Shown in pieces: positions 1 through 5,188 of a stretch of DNA of 5,188 bases. The stretch spans positions 8,483 through 13,670 of the forward strand of contig QHTX01000119.1 in assembly GCA_003220975.1 (NCBI GenBank). The letters are read 5' to 3'. A program made the translations under genes and the position numbers. How positions within the stretch are numbered: the first letter of the stretch is position 1; each line of letters opens with the position of its first letter. The DNA is from Gemmatimonadota bacterium. Its GTDB lineage: Bacteria; Gemmatimonadota; Gemmatimonadetes; Gemmatimonadales; GWC2-71-9. The notes beneath the pieces are model-generated. The model saw nothing but the letters and a program-made list of their open reading frames with translations, made no database searches and was not told where the DNA came from.

Positions 1-33
1 AGCATTGTCGCAGACCTGATACAGAAGTCATGA
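1..33 (+). CDS. 3' end of a possible upstream ORF (candidate lasso precursor tail), partial
   Basis: The first forward frame is open from the window edge for ten codons, reading SIVADLIQKS, and then stops with TGA at 31-33. That TGA overlaps an ATG at 30-32 in the frame of the next gene (ATGA), a junction typical of coupled operon genes. The last residue is Ser. Lasso kinases of the HPr-kinase type phosphorylate a C-terminal Ser of their precursor, and a kinase of this type lies downstream, so this could be the end of the precursor peptide. Ten residues are far too few to show a leader motif or a ring acceptor Asp/Glu. It could equally be the end of an unrelated protein, or an open frame by chance: the second frame stops at 17-19 and the third is open throughout. 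Confidence 0.25.
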   Translation, partial: SIVADLIQKS

Positions 34-158
34 GGCGGCGGCCGTGCGAGACCCGCGAATTGGTTTTGAGGGTCAGCGATTCCGATCGAGGCAGGCGGTA
101 CCAGTCTTGCGGGTTGGCGCGTCGCTCGATGCAACGAGACCTCGACGACGTGCGACCC

Positions 159-1475
159 ATGGCCAGGAGCCCGATCCTGCTCTCTCGCGAAGCCCAGCTG
201 CTGCTGTTGACGGCCAGCGCATCGCCCGACACCACGGCTCTAGCGTCCCTGTTGAGCGCCGGGATCGATTGGGCCGGCTTGTGCGACCTGGCGCAACGCG
301 AGCGGGCAGCGTCGATCGTATGGCGACAGGTGCAGCGACTCGGGTCGATCGACCCTCCCTCGACGAGGGACGGCGGGTTGCGGCAACTCGCAACGTTCTC
401 CGCGGCTCGAATGCTCCATCTCGAGCACGTGCTCCACGAGATCCTCGCGACCTTGGCCGGTGGGGGCATCGAAGCGTTGCTGCTCAAGGGCGCTGGGCTC
501 GCGTACACTGCCTACGCCTCCTTTGCCGACCGGCCGATGGGGGATATCGACGTGCTGGTGCTCCCGGAGCAGGCGGAGGAGGCGTGGTCCCTGTTCCGGG
601 CGCAGGGCTGGACGTGGCCGTCGGCGCAGTGGCCCAGAGAGCGGTACTCGGCCCACCAGCACTTGCCCCCGCTCATCCAGCAGGCCGCGGGGGGAGCGCG
701 TCTCGAGATCCACCGAGACCTCTTACCGGGTCACGGGTTTCGGTTGGCGACCGATGCCGTCTGGGCCCGCGCCAGACGCGTGCCCGCGAACGACCGTGTC
801 GTCCTCGTACCCCATCCCGTCCATCAACTCCTGCACGTGTGCGTGCACTTCGCCTGGTCGCACGGGATGCAATGGGGGACCTGGCGCGCACTCCGGGACG
901 TGGCGGCGATCACGCACCGAGACGACTTCGCATGGTCTGAGTTTATCGAGCTCGCCCGCGAGAGCCGGGCCGCGACGTGCTGTTTCTGGACGCTCCGACT
1001 GACGCAGCGTCTGGCCGACACCGAGATCCCGGAGCACGTGCTTGCGGCGCTCCGCCCCCCGAGCCCCGAGTTCGTGCTGGACAGGCTCGAGCGGCATTAC
1101 GTCAGCAATCTCTTCCCGTCAGAGTCGAGCTGCCCATCCGTGCAGCTCACGAACTGGTTGTGGGAGGCCGGCATCCTGCCCGGCCGGAGCGGGCACGGGC
1201 CGGCGCGTCCGTGGCATGTCTCCGAGCGATGGATGACGGAGCAGGAGCGACACGACGCGGCGAGCGCCCGGCGTCACACTCCATGGGCACGGCTCCGGAA
1301 TTTCCGTGCGTGGCTCCGTTACGTTGGGCGGATCGTCTACCCCCACACCACCTCGACTCACGCCGGCCGGTCCCCCAGCACGAGCGCCGTGCCGTTACAG
1401 GGCCCGTACCTCACCGCCACAGTCCCGCACCCAACCGCAACGCAAGGGAGCAGTCATGACCTCACCCGACGCTAA
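159..1475 (+). CDS. Lasso-cluster nucleotidyltransferase family protein (NTP_transf_5-like)
   Basis: This is a putative nucleotidyltransferase of the uncharacterised family that recurs in lasso peptide clusters, about 438 aa from this start. Numbering from 159, the fold signature is K110-G111 followed by R125 and G128-D129-I-D131-V-L-V, the paired metal-binding aspartates. E183 in LEIHRD is the likely third carboxylate. A His-rich helix (around 226-236) and LRDVAAI (D247) match the rest of the family layout. In related lasso systems such an enzyme acts after the C-terminal kinase and decorates the phosphorylated residue; that role here is inferred from context. The start is uncertain. ATG at 30 and ATG at 129 are in frame, but the extra N-terminal residues are Arg-rich and unlike a conserved domain. 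None of the three starts has a convincing Shine-Dalgarno. The C-terminus carries a roughly 40-residue Pro/Ser/Thr-rich tail that runs 20 nt into the next gene. Family assignment is fairly firm; the substrate is unknown. Confidence 0.85.
   Translation: MARSPILLSREAQLLLLTASASPDTTALASLLSAGIDWAGLCDLAQRERAASIVWRQVQRLGSIDPPSTRDGGLRQLATFSAARMLHLEHVLHEILATLAGGGIEALLLKGAGLAYTAYASFADRPMGDIDVLVLPEQAEEAWSLFRAQGWTWPSAQWPRERYSAHQHLPPLIQQAAGGARLEIHRDLLPGHGFRLATDAVWARARRVPANDRVVLVPHPVHQLLHVCVHFAWSHGMQWGTWRALRDVAAITHRDDFAWSEFIELARESRAATCCFWTLRLTQRLADTEIPEHVLAALRPPSPEFVLDRLERHYVSNLFPSESSCPSVQLTNWLWEAGILPGRSGHGPARPWHVSERWMTEQERHDAASARRHTPWARLRNFRAWLRYVGRIVYPHTTSTHAGRSPSTSAVPLQGPYLTATVPHPTATQGSSHDLTRR
1444..1450 (+). 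promoter_or_regulatory. Shine-Dalgarno site of the B1 (PqqD-like) gene
   Basis: AAGGGAG lies 5 nt before the ATG at 1456, inside the last codons of the nucleotidyltransferase gene. It is the clearest ribosome binding site in the window. It fixes the start of the B1 gene at 1456 rather than at the in-frame ATG at 1306, which would add about 50 Pro/Arg-rich residues not seen in this family. Confidence 0.8.
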
Positions 1476-1773
1476 CGGCGCCATCACGACGAGCTCCCTG
1501 GTCGTCGCGACGACGGACCAGGTTTCGTCCGATCTCGCGGGCGAAGCCATCGTTCTCAGCCTGCGAACCGGGATGTACTACGGCTTGGCTCAGGTTGGAG
1601 TGCGTGTCTGGGAACTGGTACGGGAACCGATCCGGGTGGCGGATCTCCGCGACATGATCGTGCGCGAGTACGACGTCGAACCCGAGCGCTGCGAGCGCGA
1701 TGTCCTCGATTTCCTCGGCGACCTGGCCACCCAAGGCTTGATCGAGATCAGAGATGAGATTGCGGCCGCTTGA
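1456..1773 (+). CDS. Lasso peptide B1 protein: PqqD-like RiPP recognition element (RRE)
   Basis: A 105-residue stand-alone PqqD-family protein. In lasso pathways this cytoplasmic winged-helix domain binds the precursor leader and delivers it to the B2 peptidase. The family pattern is visible in order: a beta-rich N-terminal half with G29-E-A-I-V-L and the TGMYYGL turn (38-44), then VGVRVWELV (47-55), a helix with the acidic stretch YDVEPERCERDV (72-83), and the closing FLGDLATQGLIE helix (86-97). The roughly 20 residues before position 20 are polar and probably disordered. The start is set by a strong Shine-Dalgarno at 1444-1450. The gene overlaps the nucleotidyltransferase by 20 nt and B2 by 20 nt. 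A role in PQQ synthesis is unlikely because no other pqq gene is present and a B2 peptidase and lasso-type cyclase follow directly. Confidence 0.93.
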   Translation: MTSPDANGAITTSSLVVATTDQVSSDLAGEAIVLSLRTGMYYGLAQVGVRVWELVREPIRVADLRDMIVREYDVEPERCERDVLDFLGDLATQGLIEIRDEIAAA

Positions 1774-2194
1774 TAGGTTCCTGCGCCTCACGCCTGCCGA
1801 TCGCTTGCTGCTCGTGCAGTCGGTGGTATTGCTCGGCGCCGCGCGGCTGGGCTTGTGGCTCCTGCCCCTCACGGTCGTCCGTCGCCTGCTGGCCCGTACC
1901 GCCCCGACGCCGTCTGGCGCCCTGGCGACGCCGGAGCGCATCGCCTGGGCCGTGGCCGTCGCCCGGCGGGTGGTGCCGCGGGCCAGCTGCCTGCCCCAGG
2001 CCCTGGCCGCGGAAGCGCTGCTGATGCGGGGTGGCCGTCGGGTCGAGCTGCGGATCGGCGTGGTCAAGACCGAGCGCGGCCGCCTCGTGGCACATGCGTG
2101 GGTGGAGAGCGGCGGGCGCGTCGTGGTGGGCGAGCTCCACGAAGGGCTGTCCCGGTACACGCCGCTTCCGCCTCTTCCCAACGCGCGGCGCTGA
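1754..2194 (+). CDS. Lasso peptide B2 protein: transglutaminase-like leader peptidase
   Basis: A 146-residue protein of the transglutaminase-like (Transglut_core3) family, the cysteine protease that removes the leader in lasso biosynthesis with help from B1. After an N-terminal helical part with a hydrophobic stretch (about 18-48), the catalytic region is plain: the nucleophile C79 in SCLPQALAAE and the His H114 in AHAWVE. An Arg/Gly-rich strand region links them, and the C-terminal RYTPLPPLP tail is typical of the family. The acidic third member of the triad is not obvious: the usual position after the HAWVE strand reads GRVVVGE, with E127 the nearest acidic residue. ATG 1754 lies inside the end of B1 (20-nt overlap) with only a weak GAG upstream, which suggests translational coupling. 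The length is normal for a stand-alone B2. B1 and B2 are separate genes, not fused as in microcin J25-type clusters. Confidence 0.93.
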   Translation: MRLRPLDRFLRLTPADRLLLVQSVVLLGAARLGLWLLPLTVVRRLLARTAPTPSGALATPERIAWAVAVARRVVPRASCLPQALAAEALLMRGGRRVELRIGVVKTERGRLVAHAWVESGGRVVVGELHEGLSRYTPLPPLPNARR

Positions 2195-2196
2195 CG

Positions 2197-3990
2197 ATGA
2201 TCGCGATTCTCGGCAAGAATGGCTCGTCCCCGCCGGATGAGGCCCTCGCGCGCACGATGCTCGCCGCCGCTCCACACCGCGGCTCCTGCCTCACGCTACG
2301 GGTCCTCGGCAATTGCGTGCTCGGCATCTCCACCCGCCCCGACTTCGTGGACGCGAGCGTCTCCGCCGAGGGGGCCCTCGTGGCCGCGCTGTCGGGCCGC
2401 GTGGACAACGCGCCGGAGTTGCACCGGACCCGCACCGCTGCCGGCTTTCCGCCCGCGTCGCCGCGGGACGCCGACGTCATCGTGGCTGCCCTCAAGGCGT
2501 TTGGGCCGGACGCACCGAACCGGATGCGGGGGTCCTTTGCCGGGATCGTGACCGACGGACGGGCCCTCTGGTGCTTCCGCGACCATGCCGGATTCCGCCC
2601 CCTGTTCTACCACGACGGCTCGCGAGCCTTTGTCGCCGCGAGCGAGCCCCGACAGGTCGTCGTCGGCGCCCAAATCCCGGAGGAGCCGGACCTCACGGTG
2701 CTCGAACAGATCCTCTACGGGCGGATGCCGTCCGACATACCCGCGGCGTTGAAGGGTGTCTCACGTCTGGCGCAGGCGTCGACGCTCACCGTGGACGGCG
2801 TGAACCGGGTGGCCGTGCGGCGCTACTGGCACCCGGCCGAGCTGCTCGAGTCCGCCCGTCTCAGCCCGACCGACGTACGAGATCGCTTCCTCCAGCTCAT
2901 GGCGCAGGCGGCGGCGCGCAGCCTCACGGGCAAGGATGCGATCTTGCTGAGCGGCGGCATCGACTCCCCCGCCGTCGCGGCGTTCGCCGCTCCGGACCAC
3001 CGCCAGCGCACCGGCAGGCCGATAGGGGCGCTGTCCTGCGTCTTCCCCGACCTGCCCACGGTGGACGAGCGCCGCTACATCGAGCTGGTCGCCCAGCACT
3101 TCGGTATCGAGCTCCACACCTATCGCCCCCGGGCGCGCGCGCTCGACGACGTGGAGCAATGGTGTCGCCTGCTCGGCAGCCCCGTGCCGATCCTCTCCGT
3201 GCCCGAGGTCGCCGACAGTCACGCACGGGCTCGCCGGCTCGGCTACGAGAACGTCCTGACGGGAGACTTTGCGGAATTCGCGTTCGGGAACCCTCGCCAC
3301 CTGGTGTCTCACCTGCTTTCCCACCGTCGCTGGCGGGCTCTCACTACCCTGCTCGTGACCGAGCGCCGGCGCGGCGTCGAGCGGCGGCGGCTGGCGCAAC
3401 ACCTGCTGGGCACCTTCGTCCCCGGCCGGTGGGCCAACTGGTACGTGCACTGGCGGCGGCTGGACGCGCCCGAGCGGATCCCCGACTGGCTCGACGCCCG
3501 CAAGGCGCGGCCGGGCCCCTATCGCACCGACCTGCTACCACCCAGCCGTCAGCGGTGGCAGCAGTTGCAGCTCCTCGGCACCGAAGGCTCGACGATCACG
3601 ATCGAGGCCGCTGAGGTATGCGCCGCCATCGCCGGTGTCACGGTGCGGCGCCCATTCGCCGACGTGGACCTGTGGGAGTTCTTTCTCCGTCTCCCCGCCG
3701 AGGTGAAGTGTCCGGACCAGCGTGACAAGACCCTGGCCCGCAGCCTGCTCCGAGGCACGCTCCCCGACCCCATCCTCGATCGGCGCGACAAGACGTACTT
3801 CGATGATCATGTCATGGCCCAGGTGGATTACGCCACACTGCGGCGCTTGCTCGCGACGCCGCGGCACCGCGTGCCCGGGGTGGACTACCGGCGTTTGGCA
3901 CAGCGAATCGATCAGGGCAGCTTCAACCGATTCGACTGGTTCTGGGCCAAGGATCTGGCGTGCATCCACGCGTTCCTGAGCGCCTGGTGA
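2197..3990 (+). CDS. Lasso cyclase (C protein), asparagine-synthetase-like
   Basis: A 597-residue homologue of class B asparagine synthetase. In this context it is the lasso cyclase that adenylates a precursor Asp/Glu side chain and joins it to the core N-terminus. The N-terminal glutaminase-like domain (about 1-200) is recognisable from GRVDN (67-71) and RDHAGFRPLFY (128-138). It begins MIAILGK, so the catalytic Cys2 of true glutaminases is absent, as expected for an enzyme that needs no ammonia. The synthetase domain (about 215-597) has the ATP pyrophosphatase loop SGGIDS (252-257), RRPFADVDLWEF (484-495) and RRDKTYF (529-535). The loop that reads GDGGDE-like in many relatives is TGDFAEFAFG (355-364) here. 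It starts 2 nt after the B2 stop, with no good Shine-Dalgarno, so it is probably translationally coupled. A functional asparagine synthetase is unlikely given the missing Cys2 and the B1/B2 neighbours. Confidence 0.95.
   Translation: MIAILGKNGSSPPDEALARTMLAAAPHRGSCLTLRVLGNCVLGISTRPDFVDASVSAEGALVAALSGRVDNAPELHRTRTAAGFPPASPRDADVIVAALKAFGPDAPNRMRGSFAGIVTDGRALWCFRDHAGFRPLFYHDGSRAFVAASEPRQVVVGAQIPEEPDLTVLEQILYGRMPSDIPAALKGVSRLAQASTLTVDGVNRVAVRRYWHPAELLESARLSPTDVRDRFLQLMAQAAARSLTGKDAILLSGGIDSPAVAAFAAPDHRQRTGRPIGALSCVFPDLPTVDERRYIELVAQHFGIELHTYRPRARALDDVEQWCRLLGSPVPILSVPEVADSHARARRLGYENVLTGDFAEFAFGNPRHLVSHLLSHRRWRALTTLLVTERRRGVERRRLAQHLLGTFVPGRWANWYVHWRRLDAPERIPDWLDARKARPGPYRTDLLPPSRQRWQQLQLLGTEGSTITIEAAEVCAAIAGVTVRRPFADVDLWEFFLRLPAEVKCPDQRDKTLARSLLRGTLPDPILDRRDKTYFDDHVMAQVDYATLRRLLATPRHRVPGVDYRRLAQRIDQGSFNRFDWFWAKDLACIHAFLSAW
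3949..3953 (+). promoter_or_regulatory. Possible Shine-Dalgarno for an alternative kinase start
   Basis: AAGGA ends 6 nt before an in-frame GTG at 3960. It would serve a kinase nine residues longer that overlaps the cyclase gene by 31 nt. It competes with the GTG at 3987, which forms a GTGA junction with the cyclase stop but has only a weak GAG upstream. The sequence does not decide between them. Confidence 0.35.
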
Positions 3991-4907
3991 ACGACGCACC
4001 GTCGGCGTTCGGCTTCCAGGTTCGCTCCCGGCCCCTGCTGCGGTTCCTCCGCGCCGGAGGAGGAGTGGAGGCGCTCGAGATCGCGCCCGCCCCGGAGCCG
4101 CGGAAGCGACCGGACGTCGCACCCCTGGCCGAGTGGACGCTGGCCGGCCCCGATCGTGAAGTCCGGGGAACGCTCTATCGCGTGGATCAGACCTTCGAGT
4201 TCTGGGTGACGGACGCCGGCGCGTATCGCGTCGATCCGGAGGCCGGGCGCATCGAAATCCCGTGCTGTGACGACGAGATCGTGCGCGAACAGCGCCTGTG
4301 GGGAGTCCCGACCACGCTGTGTTATATGCACCGCGGGGACCTATCGCTTCACGCCGCCGCGGTGGAGGTGGCCGGCGGCGCGGTCGTGCTCGCTGCGCCA
4401 GGGCGCCACGGCAAGACCACGCTGGCCCTCGCCTTTCACCAACACGGCTGTCGCGTCCTGAGCGAGGATCTCACGTGCTGCCGGGTCCGGATGTCGCCCG
4501 AGGTGCTCCCGGGTCCGGCGCTGCTGCGCCTCAGGAGCGACGTCTATGACGGCCAGCCTCCGCCGGGCACGCACCTGGCCATGACGCGGCCCGACCGCGT
4601 CTACCTGGGGCTCGACGACGAGCGCAAGGGCAGCAGCGCCCCCGTCCCGATCAAGGCTATTGTGTTCCTGCGCGACTCGGCGAGCGACGTGAAGCTGGAG
4701 CGCGCGCCCGCACACGTGGCACTCGCCGATCTTTGGGCCCTCAACTTCCGACTCCAAACCGATGATGGTCGCGCCCGATCGTTCCGACAGCTGACCCGGC
4801 TGACCAGCGCGGTGCCCGCCTGGAACTTGCACCGGCCGCTGCGCCTGGCGATGCTCGAACGAACCGTGGCGCGGTTGCTGGAGCAGTTCGACCGTGACCG
4901 GGGCTAG
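3987..4907 (+). CDS. HPr-kinase-like lasso peptide kinase
   Basis: A roughly 306-residue protein related to the C-terminal domain of HPr kinase/phosphorylase, of the kind that phosphorylates the C-terminal Ser of lasso precursors (paeninodin-type systems). Numbering from 3987: the start region has the FGFQVRS strand seen in these kinases; H122 in LSLHAAAV opens the kinase core; the P-loop is APGRHGKTT (137-145) with K143 and T144; and S-E160-D161-L occupies the place of the Asp-Asp pair. The C-terminal half has an IVFLRDS strand and a helical end (VPAWNLHRPL then a final helix). The first Gly of the P-loop is Ala and the first Asp of the pair is Glu. The GTG start overlaps the cyclase stop by 4 nt (GTGA); an alternative GTG at 3960 has a better Shine-Dalgarno. 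The target is inferred from the neighbourhood. A regulatory HPr kinase is unlikely because its N-terminal domain and setting are absent. Confidence 0.87.
   Translation: MNDAPSAFGFQVRSRPLLRFLRAGGGVEALEIAPAPEPRKRPDVAPLAEWTLAGPDREVRGTLYRVDQTFEFWVTDAGAYRVDPEAGRIEIPCCDDEIVREQRLWGVPTTLCYMHRGDLSLHAAAVEVAGGAVVLAAPGRHGKTTLALAFHQHGCRVLSEDLTCCRVRMSPEVLPGPALLRLRSDVYDGQPPPGTHLAMTRPDRVYLGLDDERKGSSAPVPIKAIVFLRDSASDVKLERAPAHVALADLWALNFRLQTDDGRARSFRQLTRLTSAVPAWNLHRPLRLAMLERTVARLLEQFDRDRG
4880..4883 (+). promoter_or_regulatory. Possible Shine-Dalgarno of the acyltransferase gene
   Basis: GGAG lies 10 nt before the GTG at 4894, within the last codons of the kinase. The spacing is a little long, so this is modest support for the chosen start of the acyltransferase. 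Confidence 0.4.
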
Positions 4908-5188
4908 GGACCCGGAGGCGGGGGCGTCGTACTACCCCGCGCTGGACGGGTTGCGTGGCGTCGCCATCTTGCTGGTGCTGTTGCTCCATTTCGGACAGTT
5001 CGGCCATGGCCTGCCGGCTCCACAGGTGCTGGCGGACCGGTGGTTTCTCGCCATCGTCCGAACCGGCTGGATGGGAGTGGATCTCTTCTTTGTGCTGTCC
5101 GGGTTTCTCATCACGGGCATCCTCCTCGACACCAAAGGGAGCAGGCACTACTTGCGCCAGTTTTATGCGCGGCGCGTCCTGCGCATTT
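4894..5188 (+). CDS. Acyltransferase-3 family membrane protein, N-terminal part (truncated by window end)
   Basis: The 98 complete codons visible are the N-terminal part of an acyltransferase-3 (OafA/YrhL-like) integral membrane protein. This family moves acetyl or other acyl groups onto sugars, peptides or lipids at the membrane. The hallmarks are clear: Y14-P-A-L-D-G-L-R-G (14-22) leading into the first membrane helix, with the conserved H32 in LLLHF; then GWMGVDLFFVLSGFLITG (58-75), the second family block and membrane helix; and FYARRVLRI (90-98), which usually precedes Tyr/Phe-Pro in relatives. The GTG start overlaps the kinase stop by 14 nt in another frame, so the gene is in the same operon. 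The rest of the protein, usually 350 or more residues in total, lies beyond the window. It may tailor the lasso peptide or modify a cell-surface molecule; the substrate cannot be read from this sequence. Confidence 0.9.
   Translation, partial: MTGARDPEAGASYYPALDGLRGVAILLVLLLHFGQFGHGLPAPQVLADRWFLAIVRTGWMGVDLFFVLSGFLITGILLDTKGSRHYLRQFYARRVLRI

Noticed and set aside
60..128. Sigma-70-like promoter before the nucleotidyltransferase
   Set aside because: A TTGAGG near 65-70 has no acceptable -10 box at normal spacing, and the region may be coding.
80..135. Hairpin from ATCGAG and CTCGAT segments
   Set aside because: The arms are about six bases with a loop of over 30 and no T-run follows; not convincing as a terminator or attenuator.
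44..940. Long forward open frame overlapping the nucleotidyltransferase
   Set aside because: It is a shadow of high-GC coding sequence: Arg/Gly/Pro-rich translation, no recognisable domain, and the other frame has the family motifs.
1306..1455. N-terminal extension of B1 from ATG 1306, or a precursor peptide hidden in this stretch
   Set aside because: The extension is Pro/Arg-rich with no family match, a strong Shine-Dalgarno marks ATG 1456, and no frame here shows a lasso leader motif.
1456..1773. PqqD of a pyrroloquinoline quinone pathway
   Set aside because: No pqqA, B, C or E genes are present, and the next genes are a lasso-type B2 peptidase and cyclase, so the RiPP recognition role fits better.
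1462..2277. Reverse-strand open frame across B1 and B2
   Set aside because: Low-complexity Arg/Ser-rich product with no domain; it lies antisense to two well supported genes.
2313..3614. Forward open frame of over 400 codons inside the cyclase gene
   Set aside because: Out-of-frame translation is Arg/Pro/Gly-rich without motifs, while the cyclase frame carries all expected asparagine-synthetase signatures.
2197..3990. Housekeeping asparagine synthetase AsnB
   Set aside because: Cys2 is absent, the acceptor-site loop is divergent, and the gene sits directly after B1 and B2.
4741..5148. Reverse-strand open frame at the kinase/acyltransferase junction
   Set aside because: Antisense to the end of the kinase and the clear acyltransferase-3 motifs; the product has no recognisable features.

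Overview
This window is a compact stretch of a GC-rich bacterial genome in which six genes all read rightward and overlap or almost touch. Third codon positions are mostly G or C, and one gene has a clear Shine-Dalgarno sequence. The phylum cannot be fixed from the sequence. The separate B1 and B2 genes are unlike the fused B proteins of most proteobacterial lasso clusters, and the overall mix would fit several high-GC soil lineages, but that is only an impression.

The genes form the core of a lasso peptide (RiPP) biosynthetic cluster. In order they are: a lasso-type nucleotidyltransferase (about 159-1475); a PqqD-like RiPP recognition element, or B1 protein (1456-1773); a transglutaminase-like leader peptidase, or B2 protein (1754-2194); an asparagine-synthetase-like lasso cyclase, or C protein (2197-3990); an HPr-kinase-like lasso peptide kinase (about 3987-4907); and the first 98 codons of an acyltransferase-3 family membrane protein (4894-5188, cut by the window end). 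Four of the five junctions overlap by 4 to 20 nt and the fifth has a 2-nt gap, so the set is almost certainly one transcript.

Inferred working scheme: B1 binds the leader of a short precursor and presents it to B2, which cleaves the leader. The cyclase activates an Asp or Glu side chain with ATP and closes the macrolactam ring. The kinase probably phosphorylates the C-terminal residue (a Ser in characterised systems), and the nucleotidyltransferase may decorate that phosphate. The acyltransferase may add an acyl group, or may belong to the next functional unit.

No precursor gene is recognisable inside the window. The best hint is at the left edge: an open frame of ten codons ending in Ser stops at 31-33 in an ATGA overlap with the nucleotidyltransferase frame. 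No transporter is visible. Positions 34-158, between that stop and the preferred nucleotidyltransferase start, hold no promoter or terminator I can support. No tRNA, rRNA, CRISPR array, insertion sequence or notable repeat was seen.
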